Assembly: GCA_949130495.1 (NCBI GenBank) | Contig: OX422210.1 | Coordinates: 636,392,585-636,456,584 of the forward strand | Direction: 5' to 3' | Length of the DNA: 64,000 nucleotides | DNA from: Sambucus nigra | Lineage: Eukaryota; Streptophyta; Magnoliopsida; Dipsacales; Adoxaceae | Part shown: positions 34,605-47,538 of the stretch, one piece after another | How positions within the stretch are numbered: position 1 is the first letter of the stretch | How the letters are laid out: every line of letters starts with the position of its first letter | Made by a program: the position numbers and the translations under genes | Notes under the pieces: model-generated | Databases searched by the model: none | What the model saw: the letters and a program-made list of their open reading frames with translations, nothing else | Told to the model about the DNA's origin: nothing

Positions 34605-34954
34605 TGTTATTGTCTAAAACTGTTATATGGATTTTTCGGCCTTAGCTATAATGCGTCAATAATAAAAAAAAATTACAAATAAAGATATTAATGATACTAA
34701 TTTGCTAATTCAAGATGAATAAAGGGGGATGAGAGACAAATAAGGAAACCAAAGATTAAAGTGGTTCGTCCTAATTAGGTGCCTAAGTCCACAGGTGCAA
34801 TGTTTGTTGTATAAACTTCAATGGGAAAAATCCATAAAAAGGGTGGGTATAAGCTCTCGAGGTTCTCTCTGGGGTTTTGTGTATAGTCGTTAGGTAGAAT
34901 AATCTCAGGATCCTTTATCACATGGGATTGATTGCTATTTATAGGTAGTAATAA

Positions 34955-34986
<32 letters not shown>

Positions 34987-35338
34987 TGGAGAGAGTAGTT
35001 GAACAGATGGAGTGCCTTTATGGATCAGGTAGATACACCTTCTACGTGCCATTGGGTGAGTTATCGTGAGTTAGTTATAACCTACTAAAAAGGTGGATTA
35101 TCGTATAGAGTAATCTATATGCGTAATGGTGTTAGTAGGGTTGTCCATATTCCACCACATGACTCATATGTTCCTTAATGGAACTTATTTATAGCATCAG
35201 CTGAAGATGGTTAGTTGTTAACCGAGCAGGACTACCACTGAGTCGACCAAATTGGCGTAGCCAACCAAGTTTATATAATAGGTCAAGCACCTTACAGTGA
35301 TAGGTGTTACAATACTATTGGTTTATTCCAATGTAACA
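34605..35338 (-). mobile_element. probable solo LTR, TGTT...AACA type
   Basis: On the minus strand the block starts TGTTACATTGG and ends GACAATAACA. It has a CTATAAATAG box near 34940 and the U5 phrase GTGGACTTAGGC followed by GACGAACCACT near 34775, the same pattern as the LTRs at 7436 and 13287. A (GT)n(GA)n run lies at 34951-34990. No target duplication is visible, so the edges are tentative. Confidence 0.4.
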
Positions 35339-35570
35339 TATGCATCAGTTTTCCACACCTGCTGCATCGTTTCCTTTTCCAATGATGATGTCACACATCA
35401 CCATAATTATATTTACTGCCAAATGGAAAGTATATAAGGTACACCTTCCTTCTTTTTGAAATCCTAAAGATATTTCAGATACTCAAAGCATTTGAGAGAG
35501 AGAAAAAGATACTACCTAGTTCCCAAAAGTGCATTTGTCTTCAACCAACCGTTCAAGCTCTGTGTAACTA

Positions 35571-36363
35571 GGGGTGTGCATCATAATTGACACCCCAAAG
35601 AATCGAACCAAATCGACCTTCGAGGGTTGGGTGAGTTCGAGTTTTTCTCCATAGGTTGGTTCTGGTTACAAAAAATTGAGAACCAAAGTGTTCAGTTCAG
35701 TTCTCAATTTTATACCAGAACCAAACCGAACTGAGAACTGAACCCACATAACCAACCCTAAGAACCGACCCGAATAGTTGCTTAGATACTTTGTAATTTA
35801 TGTTCGGCATCTATAATGCTACTTGAAAAATGCTTATATTTTTATTTATTTTTGGTATTTTAGTTATGATGTCATGAAATTAGATAATTAGGTTTTACCA
35901 AATTGTGTGTATGCGTGATATTGTTTTAAATAAATTATTTGAGTGAAACATGTTAATTGAGAAAAATAAAGCAAGTTAATATTTGATGATTTAGTTAATA
36001 TGTAATCACCTTAGATAATTAATATTTTCCAACTTTTAAGTTTATTTATTTATTTATTAGAAAATGATTTGAGCGAACTATTATTAATTACAAGAATAAT
36101 GCAAAATCGTGAACTAGAACCGTGAACCAGAATCGCAATCCAAAATCGCGAACCAGAACCATAAACTATAATCGTGAACCTGAACTATGAACCAGAACCA
36201 TGAACCTACTTGAACCAAATCGAGAATCGATGGTTCGATTCAGTTCGGTTCTAGTAAGGTATCGGTTCGGTTTTGGTTCCAAAACCATGGAATTGAATAA
36301 CTTCAATTCTGGTTTTGGTTCTGTAGTGGAACCACACCAACACAACCCATGTGCACCCATATC
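35571..36363. mobile_element. hAT-like non-autonomous element (MITE)
   Basis: Left end GGGGTGTGCATC and right end GTGCACCC form imperfect terminal inverted repeats. The flanking octamers TGTAACTA and TATAACTT agree at six of eight positions, as expected for a decayed hAT target duplication. The interior is rich in GAACCGAACC/GGTTCGGTTC words, including a tandem 13-bp repeat (GAACCAGAACCGT-like) at 36112-36210. Elements of this composition are common in plant genomes. There is no coding sequence. Confidence 0.4.
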
Positions 36364-37030
36364 TATAACTTAGGCCAATTTTTTCCATTTTTGATGAAGT
36401 TTGTACCCCTTATTAGAGTTTAAGCCTTTTCTTGACTGTCTTCAATCTTTCTTAGGTTCTTTAGGTATGCAACTTCTCTGTTTTTTGGTTTCTAGGGTTT
36501 CCTTTCTTTTGCGAGTTCTTGGCAGGTTTATCCGTTTGTTCTTTTATTGTTGTTAAATCGAGTTTTGCTTGGTGCTAAATTTGGAGATTTTTACCTTTTA
36601 AGTGGACATTGGGTTGGTTGGCCTAGTATCGTACAATCTTTTGGGGCTTTTCTGATTTAGCCATTGATGGGAAACACCTATCTTTAGTACACCTTTTATC
36701 TCCCAAGCTCTTATCACCTTGCTCTTGTGGTATTCTTGATGAGTTATGAGCCTCACGTGCATAAGTGTTTAAAGTATTTATTTGAGTTGGAGGTTGATTG
36801 CCCGGGTATTCTTGCCAGGAGGTTTCCCAATCCACTTTAAGTAATCTACCCTGGAGACTAGCGCAGACATCCCAATCATAGACCAAGGGCAACCCTTTTA
36901 GATAGTTATGCTCCATTTCCTACCGAATCGCCCTTCGAGGATCCAGAGTTTTAAGGAACCTGAGGCGATGAATCCCATTGAGCAACCGAAAAACTTATAA
37001 AATAAAATGTCAATGTCTGTAGTGGATTTA
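36364..37030. other. unassigned sequence left of the CACTA element
   Basis: One minus-strand frame of 97 codons (36623-36916) starts MEHNYLKGLPLVYDWDV. It has no recognised motif, so it is not called a gene. The plus strand has intron-like T-rich DNA. TTA at 37028-37030 directly precedes the CACTA end. Confidence 0.3.
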
Positions 37031-37039
37031 CGATACCCA

Positions 37040-37560
37040 AAAAATTGGAAATGGTCATAGTAAATGGGTCATAATTTTGGACCGTAACCCTTAGCTATTG
37101 ACAATGAAAACATCTGTGATCAGGGTTTAGGGCGACCCTATTAAAGGCCTGGTCACAGTTAGGAGCCGTGACCAAAGGGATCACGGTCTAAAACCGTAGT
37201 TCACTCGTGACCTATGATGTCACCAAGTGTCCTGCTCTTTTTGTCACACTAGTAGTCATGGTCTATAACTACGACCCACCAGTGACCATATACAGTGATC
37301 AGGTATTTTGGTGCCAAAATGCTCACCATTTTGGTCACAAAGGTGGTCACGGTCCAAAATCATGACCAACCCGTGACTATGTACAATGAACCTTGGTCAT
37401 AGTTTGGAATCGTAACCCCGGAACCTATTTTAAAATGGTCTTGTTTCGATAGTCACAGTTCTCGACCATGACCAATTCTCGATATTTCAATTAGTCAGTT
37501 TTAACTCATTGAAGGGTCATAAAATGGGTCACTGGTTTGGACTGTGACCCCACATAAGGT
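37040..37560. repeat. subterminal repeats of CACTA alpha
   Basis: Many direct and inverted copies of a word like TGGTCACGGT and GGACCGTGACC occur here. Clusters of this kind next to CACTA termini bind the element's own protein in the maize En/Spm system. The cluster matches, in reverse, 47825-48270 plus 58872-58911. Confidence 0.7.
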
Positions 37561-38416
37561 ATAAATGAAATCTTAACCCTTACATTTTATCACGCCCTTG
37601 CCCCAAAAATCATAATTGTCTCTCTCTTGGAGAAACCCAATCTCCAACATCCTCTCTTTCTCCCTCCGCTTTTTCATTTTTCGACGACTTCTATCTCTCC
37701 ATATATGGTACATTCTCCTTTCATTTGTTTAATTTGTGTGCGTGTGTTCAGTTTATTTGTATTTGTGTTCAGTATGTGTGTGTGTGTGTGTTCAGTGTGT
37801 GTTCATGCACACACAATTCAATGTGTGTGTGTGGGTTTCATTTGGGAAATTATATATATTATTTGTTGTATTTATATTCAAAAAATGAAATTATATTAAA
37901 TTGGTTGTTGTTCTCCATTTCATTATACTCTTTTTTTTCACACAATAAATATATTTTAATAACTTGAAATTGAACAACAAACAATGTATATAATTTCACA
38001 CCTTGAATTTTTTAACATGATAAATATTTTTTAATTATATATTTTAGTCCTTATAATGAAAAACAACCAATGTAGATAACAAATATGTATATCATGTTTA
38101 TGTGTACACCACATGTTGTATAATGAAATATAACCCTATTTATTATTAAAATTTGTATATGAAACCCTTGATGTAGAATTGTATATGAGAACTCATGTTC
38201 TATAATTATATTCTTGGAAATTAATCAAGTAGACGATGTACAAGGAGTATGGAATAATATTGTGTTGGATAGTTGGGTTGATGTCATGGACCTTTATACA
38301 TCAATCATAGACATGCTTCCACCTACTTGATCGTGTGCAAAATTTCATAGATTTATAAAAACTAATACTGATTGGATGGAAATCAGACACGTTGAGCATG
38401 TTTTACAAGTTATCGA

Positions 38417-38520
<104 letters not shown>

Positions 38521-38571
38521 TCGTAAACTATATGTTCTTACATACGTTGCTAATTTTTTTAATTGTAGGAA

Positions 38572-39721
38572 ATGTCGAACATAAACGACAATAATCAACA
38601 AAATAGCCAAACACCGCCAAATGGGCGCTCTCCTACACCCAATCTCAACTCTCAACTCCTCCAAGATATCAATAATCAACTCAGGTGAATATTTATTCTA
38701 CTCCATCTTCGAGTCTTCAAACTCAAGAAACCCCTAATAATCCAACACCCCCAACTTCTGTTGTCATGGGATCCCAAGGTAACCCTAAAAAGCGCATAGG
38801 TTTCTCCATTAGTGGGGATAATCCAACCGGTGATAAAGTCGATGTTTAGATTTTTAAAAGCCATTTTCTGTCTCTGGAAAAGATGACTATGGGCGTCGGG
38901 GACGCAACCAACTGGAAGAAGGATGATTCTGGATTAAAGGATGACATTTGGGAGCAACTTAATAAGACATTTTCTTTCCCTACCGGTTCGAAGTCAAAGG
39001 TTCTTTCCAAGGTAGCTGATGCTTTGAAAACCTATGGGTTGGAAGAATGTTTTATCCCATGAGGCAATGAGTTCTAATATTTTAGGGCTAAAAGTTAAAG
39101 CTCCCTAAAATATTGAAATGTCCACTGATAAATGGAATGACTTCCTGGAGAATAAGGCGAGGGAGGGGAAACTTAATGAGAAGGTAGGAAATAAGCTGAA
39201 CATTTAAAAAAAAAGTTGATGCCCATAGACTCAAGGAAAAATCTTATGATGATATTAAGGGTGAATGGGCAGAACGGACCAAGGGGACTTAGGAAGAAGG
39301 CAAAGAATCTAATCGGGTTAACTTGTACTTGCATTCCCAATGGGAAAAAGGACCAAGGAGTTTCCAAACAAACTGGCATAAACTTTGGTGAGTTGTAATT
39401 TAGTTATAACATATTATGTTATAGGAAATGATAGAGGGCATGTCCAACAGTCAGTCTGAGCGCAACCGCAATGACATTCAATAAGATGCCCTAACCAAGG
39501 TGTTTATAAGGGAACATAAGGGGAGGACAAGAGGTGTGGGCTCACGTATGACAACTACCAGATTATAACACAGTGCACCTTAAGTACACGAGATCTCTTC
39601 AGTGAGGGGTGAGGTGGTGAGGGGGTTGAACGAAGGTGTCAAGACGAAAGGAAAGGTGTCAGAGCTTCTGATGGACGTGACACTACTGACGAATGAAATC
39701 CATGGGTTGGTTAAACTCTTA
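38572..39721 (+). pseudogene. CACTA ORF1 (plant transposase Ptta/En/Spm type), 5' part
   Basis: The ATG at 38572 follows a T-rich stretch ending in TAG, as at a 3' splice site. The conceptual product is Asn/Gln/Pro-rich at first and later has LKDDIWEQLNKTFSFP, a block with KWNDFLENKAREGKLNEK, RLKEKSYDDIKGEWAERT, and EHKGRTRGVGSRMTTT. The last two resemble conserved blocks of the small En/Spm-family protein, which binds subterminal repeats. Several stops and at least three frame changes show it is dead. The frame reaches the word HGLVKL and is cut exactly where the inner CACTA element begins; it continues in the same frame at 58915. Confidence 0.6.
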
Positions 39722-39744
39722 CACCACACCAAATATCGGCACTT

Positions 39745-40112
39745 GTCACGGTTTTGACCCGTGACCACCATCATGGGTCACGGTCATTACCCGTGATAAT
39801 ATTGAGCGTGATAAAAAAAGGTTCACGATGACCCATAGTCGAAAACATGGGTCATAATCCACACTCATGACCACCCTATCACAGATGGTCATGGTCCGTA
39901 TTCGTATTCTTACCCATAGGGGTAACTTGGGTCATGGTCTAGACATTTGACCACCCTAAACTGTGACCCAAGAGCCGACAACGTGGTTACAATCACAAGT
40001 CGTGACCATATCACGATTTGGGTCATGTTTGGTCACGGTTATGGACCATGACCCGGATTATATTTTAATTTTAGAAAAGTGGTTAAGTTCAAGGTTTTTT
40101 ATCGTGACCCAG
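39745..40112. repeat. 3' subterminal repeats of CACTA beta
   Basis: About a dozen copies of GGTCACGG/GTGACC-type words in both orientations, starting 23 bp from the terminus. Confidence 0.65.
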
Positions 40113-40557
40113 TTGTTGACGCCAATAAAAAAATTTTAAAAAATAAATTTATTTTTCTGCATCCTAAAAAAAACCAGTGCATTTTTTAAACCTGTTTACA
40201 TTTTTAGAAGTTCAATAAGTCATGAACATGTAATAAAAGTTAACATACCAATGCTTGCGTGAATATATAATAATACAACACAAGTTAACTAACACATGTT
40301 TGCATGAATATGTATTAAAATGCAACATATGAATATGTATAACACAAAGTATAATACAACGAGTGCTTGCGTGAATATGTTCCAAATCTTCCTTCTCCAT
40401 TGAGCCCTTTAAACAAATTTCAAAAATGTTCCAACTGGTAAGTAAAAAAGGACTTAAATTCCAAAAATAACTTTGGAATGCCTACATAGCTAAAAATGGT
40501 ATTAAAGTCCACGTAGTTCATAAGATTAACAAGGTTGGTGACTAACCCATAACAACA
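40113..40557. other. AT-rich spacer of CACTA beta
   Basis: There is no coding sequence. Three imperfect copies of a word like TGCTTGCGTGAATATGT occur at about 40250, 40298 and 40363. The satellite array begins at 40558. Confidence 0.5.
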
Positions 40558-43500
40558 TGTTTTCAAGCTTAATTCTTCCTACTTGCAAGTTTTGGTCATG
40601 TTCTCGAACCGGGAGTCTTGTGACTACGTGATCAATTGCTACGTTTTACATTGGTCCCGCATGAGGTTGTTCGTGCCTCTCGTGGGACCGTTGGAGGTAT
40701 ATTTTGCATTTTTTCCCTTTAACGATATGTTTTCGAGCTAAGTCTACCTCTTTGCAAGTTTTGGTCATGTTCTTGAATCGAGAGTCCCGTAATTATGCAG
40801 TCATTTGCTACGTGTTACATTGGTCCTATACGAGGTGTTTGTGCCTCTAATGGGGCCGTTTGGGGGTGGTTTTGCATTTTCTCCCTTCAATGGCATATTT
40901 TCAAGTCTAAGTCTACCAACTTACAAGTTTTGGTCATGTTCTCAAATTAAGAGTCCCTTGACGACGCAGTCAGTCGCTACGTGTTACGTTGGTCTCATAC
41001 GAGGTGTTCGTGCCTCTCGCGAGGGTTGTTTTGCATTTTTGCCCTTATTCGGCATGTTTTCAAGCCTAAGTCTACCTACTTGTAAGTTTTGGTCATATTC
41101 ATGAACCGAGAGTCCCATGACTACGTGTTCAGTTGCTACATATTACATTAGTCCCGTACTAGGTGTTTGTTCTCGCGAGGCCATTTGGAAACTATTTTGC
41201 ATTTTTTTCCCTTCAACGACATATTTTCAAGCTTAAGTCTTCCTACTTGCAAGTTTTGATCATGTTCTCAAATAGGGAGTCCCATGACTACGCAGTCAAT
41301 TGCTACGTATTATGTTGATCATGTGCAAGGTGTTCATGTCTCTCACGAGGCCATTTGGGGGCTATTTTGCATTTTCGCCCTTCAACGGTATGTTTTCAAG
41401 CCTAAGTTTACCTACTTGTAACTTTTGGTAATGTTATCAAATCGGAATTCCCGTGACTATGTGTTTAGTTGAAATGTGTTAAGTTAGTCCCGTACGAGGT
41501 GTTCGTGCCTCCCACAAGGCCATTTGGGGACCATTTTGTATTTTCACACTTCAACGACATGTTTTAAAGCCTAAGTTTAACTATTTGAAACTTTCGATCA
41601 TGTTTTGTAACCGGGAGTCCCGTGACTACGTGGTCAGTTGCTATGTGTTATGTTGGTCCCTGTGAGGTGTTCATGCCTCTCGCAGGGCCTTTTGGGGGTT
41701 GTTTTGCATTTTCGCCCTTCAACGAAAAGTTTTCAAGCCAAAGTCTACCTACTTGAAATTTTGGTCATATTCTCAAACCAGGAATCTTATGACTATGAAG
41801 TTAGTTGCTATGTGTTACATTGGTCCTGTGCGAGGTGTTTCGGCCTCTCGCTGGGCCATTTGGGGGCTATTTTACATTTTTTCCCCTTCAACAAAATTTT
41901 TTCAATCCTAAGTCTACCTATTTGCAAATTTTGGTCACATTCTCAAATTAGGAGTCCTGTGACTATGGTCAATTACTACATGTTACGTTGGTCCCGTGTG
42001 AGGTGTTCGTGCCTCTCCCGGGGTTATTTTGCATATTTCCCTTCAACGACATGTTTTCAAGCCTAAGTCTAGCTACTTGTAAGTTTTGGTTATGTTCTCG
42101 AACTGAGACTCCTATGATTATATTATTAGTTTCTACGTGTTATGTTGGTCCCGTACGAGGTGTTTGTGCTTCTCACAGGACCTTTTGGGGGTTGTTTTGC
42201 ATTTTCACCCATCAACGATATGTTTTTAATTCTAAGTCGACCCACTTGCACGTTCTAGTCATGTTCTCAAACCAGGTGTCCTGTGACTACGTGGTTAGTT
42301 GCTACATGTTACGTTGGTCTTGTGCGAGATATTCGTACCTTTCGTGTGGCCTTTTGGGGACTATTTTGCATTTTTTCCCTTCAACAACATGTTTTCATGC
42401 CTAAGTCTACCTACTTGCAAGTTTTGGTCATGTTATCAAACCAAGTGTCTTGTAACTATGCGGTCAGTTGTTAAGTATTACGTTTGTCCCGTGTGAGGTG
42501 TTCATGCCTCTCGCGGGGCTATTTGGGGACTCTTTTACATTTTCACCCTTCACCGACATATTTTTAAACCAAAGTCTACCTACTTACAAGTTTCGGTCAT
42601 GTTCTCGAATCGAGATTCCCGTGACTATTTGGTTAGTTGAAACATGTTACATTGGTCCCGTGCAAGGTGTTTGTGCCTCTCACGAGGCCTTTTAGGGGCT
42701 GTTTTGCATTTTCTCCCTTCAACGACATATTTTCAAGCCTAAGTATACCTACTTGCATGATTTGGTCTTATTCTCGAACTGGAGTCTTGTGACTATGTTG
42801 TTACTTTCTCCATGTTATGTTGGTCCCGTATGAGGTGTTCGTGCGTCTCACTGGTCCTTTTGGGGGATATTTTATATTTCGCCCTTCAATGATATGTTTT
42901 GAAGCCTAAGTCTACCTACGTGCAAGTTTTGGTCATGTTCATGAACCGGGAGTCATGTGACAATGCAATGAGTTTTTACTTCTTCACCGTTTCATGCGAG
43001 GTGTTCATACCTCTCGTGGGGACATTCAGAGGCTGTTTCGCATTTTTGCCCTTCAACGACATGTTTTTAAGACTAAGACAACCTACTTGCAAGTTTTATT
43101 CATGTTCTCAAACTAGGAGTCTCGTGACTACGCGGCTAGTCGTTACATGTTGCGTTAGTACCGTGCGACGTGTTCGTGCCTTTCGTGGGGTCGTTTGATA
43201 GATGATTAGTATTTTCACCCTTTAACGATAAGTTTTCAAGCGTAAGTCTACTTACTTGGAAGTTTTGGTCATGTTCTCGAACCAAAAGCCCCATGACTAA
43301 GCGGTCAGTTGCTACGTGTTACGTTGGTCCCGTGCGAGGTGTTTGTGCCTCTCGCGGGGCCATTTAGGGGCTATTTTATATTTTTACCCTTCATCGGCAT
43401 ATCTTCAAAGTTTTGATCATGTTCTCAAATTAGAATTCCCGTGACAACGCGGTTGTTGCTACGTATTACGTTGGTCCCGTGCGAGGTGTTAGTGCATCTC

Positions 43501-45127
43501 GCAGGCCGTTTGGGGCTTGTTTTGCATTTTTCCCTTTAATGATATGTTTTCAAGCCTAAGTCTACCTACTTTCAAGTTTTAGTCATATTCTCAAATTGGG
43601 AGTCTCGTGACTACTTGATCAGTTACTACATGTTATGTTGGTCCCTTGCGAGGTGTTCGTGCCTCTCGCGGGTCTGTTTTGGGGATATTTCGTATTTTTT
43701 CCCTTCAACGACATGTTTTCAAGCCTAATTCTACCTACTTGTAAATTTTGGTCATATTCTCAAACCGGGAGACCCATAACTACATGGTCAATTGCTACGT
43801 GTTACGTTGGTCCCGTGCGAGGTGTTACTACATCTTGTGGGGCCTTTTTTTTGGTGGGGGGGGGGGATTTTCACCCTTCAAAGTCATGTTTTTAAGCCTA
43901 ATCTACCTACTTTAATGTTTTGGTCATGTTCTCGAACCGAGACATGTTACGTTGGTTCTGTGGGAGGTGTTCGTGCCTCTCGCGGGGCCGTTTAGTTTTT
44001 TTTTGTGTTTCCTCCCTTCAATATCATGTTTTCAAGCCTAAGTCTACCTACTTGTATGTTTTGGTTATGTTCTCAAATCGGGAGTCCCGTGACCATCCCG
44101 TCAGTTGCTACGTGTTACATTGGTTCCATGTGAGCTGTTCGTGCTTCTTGCGGGCCTGTTTGATTGCTATTTTGCATTTTTGCCCTTTAACGGTCTGTTT
44201 TCATGCCTAAGTCTACCTACTTGCATGTTTTGTTCATGTTTACGAATCGAGAGTCATGTGACTATGCAGTCAGTTACGTTGGTCCCATGTGAGGTGTTCG
44301 TGTCTCTCAGGGGCCATTTGGGGGCTTTTTTACATTTTTTCCCTTCAACGATATGTTTTCAAGCCTAAGTCTACCTACTTGTATGTTTTGGTCATGTTCT
44401 CGAATCGAAAGTCCCGCGACTATGCAATCAGTTGCAACGTGTTACTTTGGTCCTATGCGAGGTGCTTGTGTCTCTTGCGGGGCCATTTAGGGGTTGTTTT
44501 CGATTTTTTCCCTTCAACAATAAGTTTTCAAGCCTAAGTCTACCTACTTTCAAGTATTGGTCATGTTCTCAAATCGAGAGTCCAGTGACTTTATGGTCAT
44601 TTGTTACGTTTTACGTTAGTCTCGTGCGAGGTGTTTGTGCCTCTTTTGGGGCCGTTTAGGGATTGTTTTGCATTTTCTCCCTTCAATGGCATGTTCTCAA
44701 GCCTTAGTTTACCTACTTGTAAGTTTTGGTCATGTTCTCAAACTAGGATTCTCGTGATTACGTGGTTAGTTTCTACGTATTACGCTGGTCACGTGCAAGG
44801 TGTTCATGCCTCTTGTGGGACCGTTTGGAGGATATTTTGTATTATTTTCCCTTGAACAGCATGTTTTCAAGCCAAATTCTAACTACTTGCAAGTTTTGAT
44901 CATGTTCTTGAATCGGGAGTCCCGTGACTACGTGGTCAGTTGCTACGTGTTACTTTGGTCCCGTACGAGGTGTTCATGCCTCTCACATGGCCGTTTGGGG
45001 ATTTTTTTTGCATTTTTGCCCTTTAATGGCATGTTTTCAAGCCTAAGTATACCTACTTGAAAATTTTGATCATGTTCTCAACTTGGGAGTCCCGTGACTT
45101 TGTGGTCAAGTGACGCGTGTTATGTTA
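40558..45127 (+). repeat. tandem array 1 of a 168-bp repeat, about 27 units
   Basis: The same sentence recurs every 168 bp or so. It contains CAAGCCTAAGTCTACCTAC, then CAAGTTTTGGTCATGTTCTC, GTCCCGTGACTAC, TTGGTCCCGTGCGAGGTG and TTTGCATTTTCGCCCTTC. For example, the word around TTTTGGTCATGTTC recurs at 40591, 40759 and 40927. Units differ from each other by point changes and small deletions (for example a shortened one near 43385). Because 168 is 56 codons, frames run open over several units, but with scattered stops, so no gene is called. The array lies wholly in CACTA beta. Confidence 0.93.
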
Positions 45128-45336
45128 ATGACATTTTAACATTTGACACAATCCAACAAAACAAATTAAATAAAAATCAACACATACCTCTATTGGATGA
45201 AGATAAACTATGAAACTTAATGAACAATGGTTCGAATAACAATAATTTATGTAGCCTCTATCCCCTTCCCCATCCCTCAAAACAATTTTTATCTCTCTCC
45301 CTCTCCCCCCCCCCCCCCCCTCAAAGATCCTCATAA

Positions 45337-46690
45337 TGGATTACAATCAACATAACCTTGCCAAACTAGAAACATTTGACGAGTTTGATTTAACATAACA
45401 ATTTCAAGTGTAACTCACATCGACCTAGTTGTAGTTTTATTTTTGAGTAGTGTAAAAACATCCACTCTTAGCATTAACTACTGAATACTTTTTAATATAT
45501 TGCATTGTTGTGTTAGTCACTCAACGTACAATGCATTTTTAAAAATATTTAGTATTAGATAGGTATTAAGTGTATGTGTGTGTATATAATCTTAATGAAT
45601 ATATTCTTTATATATCTACTTTGCTTTGCTTTTCTTATTTATTGTAGAAAATTAGATCCATACACAACATTGGCCAATAACTTTAATTATTATCTGCCAA
45701 CTGATGTCCTTGAGTTCGAACAGTTTTAATTTTCAGAATAGAACAACCTCGTCACCAACTTAGAGGATATCAGTAATGTCAAAATGGAAGAATTCCACAT
45801 TTTCAGTAAAAGAGAAGAGTTTTATATTAGCAAACCTTCTCAGGCCACAAATGTATAAATACGACACCAAAATCCTTGCCCAACACTTTCTCAATTGCAA
45901 AACATTACATCTTTTATGCAACTTTTGATCTCAAGAATTGGCCCACAAGTGAGAAGAACGATGATTTTCAGCCCTGAAGCATGAATGATCACAATATATA
46001 AACGTATTCATTAATAATATGTCTGTATAATATTATGATCATTCTTACTTGAGGGCCGAACACCAGCATTTTTCTCTCTTTTGGCCCGCTGCCTGAGATC
46101 AAAAGTTGTGTAAAAGATGTAATATTTTACTCTTGAGAAAGTGTTGGACATGGATTTTGGTGTCATATATATACATTTGTGGCCTGAGAAGGTTTGCTAA
46201 TATAAACTCGTCTTTTTTGCCCAAAATGTGCAATTCTTCAATTTTGACATTATTAAAAACCTCCAAGTTGATGATGAGAATGCTCTATTCTAAAACTTGA
46301 AATTGATCAAACTCAAGAACAACAATGGGTAGGCAATAATTGAAGTTATTGTTCAGTGTTACATATGGATCTATTTTTCTGCAATAAATAAGAAAAGAAA
46401 ATCTAAGTAAATATATAAAGAATATATACATTAAGATTATATGTACACACACCTACACTTAATCCCTATCTAATACTAAATGTTTTTAAATGCATTGTAC
46501 GTTGAGTACTTAACACAACAATGCAATATATTAAAGAACATTCAGTAGTTTATGCTAAGAGTAGGTGTTTTTAGCACTACTCATACATAAAACTACAACT
46601 AGGTCGATGTGAATTACACTGGAAAATGTTATTTCAAATCAAACTCATCAACTGTTTCTTGGTTGATAAGGTTATGTTGGTTGTATCCAT
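45337..46690. repeat. long palindrome with a coding-like fragment in each arm
   Basis: Arms 45337-45999 and 46026-46690 are reverse complements of about 80 percent identity by eye, around a centre near 46013. Similarity extends outwards to roughly 45235 and 46750. Read outside-in, each arm has T-rich intron-like DNA ending TTTATTGTAG (left) or TTTATTGCAG (right). Then comes a coding-like stretch with DPY-T-L-NNFNY-LP, VLEF-QF and, near the centre, LANLLRPQMY and YDTKI...QHFL, ending at a shared stop. The protein is not recognised. It may be a captured host fragment, duplicated in inverted form. Confidence 0.75.
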
Positions 46691-46750
46691 TCAGAGGATC
46701 TTTGAAAGAGAGAGAGTAAGAAATTTTGAGGGATGAGGATTGAAATATAA

Positions 46751-47132
46751 GGTATACCAACGCTGTAATTTCTCTCAGCTTCATTGTCAACTCCATAAAT
46801 GCAACTATATCCAGGATGGTGGTAGAAGACTGGCAAAATCCTAAGAAAATATATACAGAAGGGGGTAAATATGAGTCTTAAGGGTAAATACACAACAAAT
46901 TATGTCTCTAATTAATCCTAAATAAATTATGGTTTTCCATCCGATTAATCAGACACAAGAAGTCCAATTTGAGTTTATTTTAATCTAATCCTAGGGAAGG
47001 GGTGAAAAATTAATGAAGTGAGTGTTTTTGTTATTATGATAGGGTCATCGTTAAGACAAATAATTAGTCAATGGTTTATTATAAAAAATTAATAGATTGA
47101 GCATTTTTGAGTTTCCATCATCCGTATCAAAC
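46751..47132. other. unassigned sequence of CACTA beta
   Basis: It lies between the palindrome and the 5' region shared with alpha. No gene, RNA or repeat is seen. Confidence 0.4.
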
Positions 47133-47504
47133 CATCAACCCAACGATCTAATAATACAACACAATATTATTCCATACTCCTTCTAAGTCGTCTACTTTAT
47201 TGATTGCCAAGAATATAATTATTAAACATGAGTTTTCATATACAGCTCTACATCAAGGGTTTCATATGCAATTTATAACTATAAATAGGGTCATATTTCA
47301 TTATAGAATATGTGATTTACACATAAATTGGTTGTTGTATGTTATAAGGACTAAAAAATATAATTAAAAAATATTCATCACGTTAAAAAATTCAAGGTAT
47401 GAGTTATGTGAAGAAATAGTACAATAAAATGAAGAACAACATTTAATTTCGTATACTGTCATTTTTTAATACAATACAACAACCATTACATTTTTTGAGT
47501 ATCA

Positions 47505-47538
<34 letters not shown>

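Noticed and set aside
36623..36916. 97-codon minus-strand frame as a host gene
   Set aside because: No recognised motif, no supporting context, and surrounded by transposon sequence.
40095..40112. GGTTTTTTATCGTG at 40095-40112 as a CACTA right end
   Set aside because: It resembles TTTTTTGTAGTG, but it lacks a matching duplication and lies inside the subterminal repeats of the inner element.
40805..45060. Many open frames of 60-150 codons in the satellite array (also 60308-63698 on the minus strand)
   Set aside because: They repeat with the 168-bp unit, begin at arbitrary ATGs, overlap in two frames and are broken in many units. They follow from the repeat length, not from a gene.
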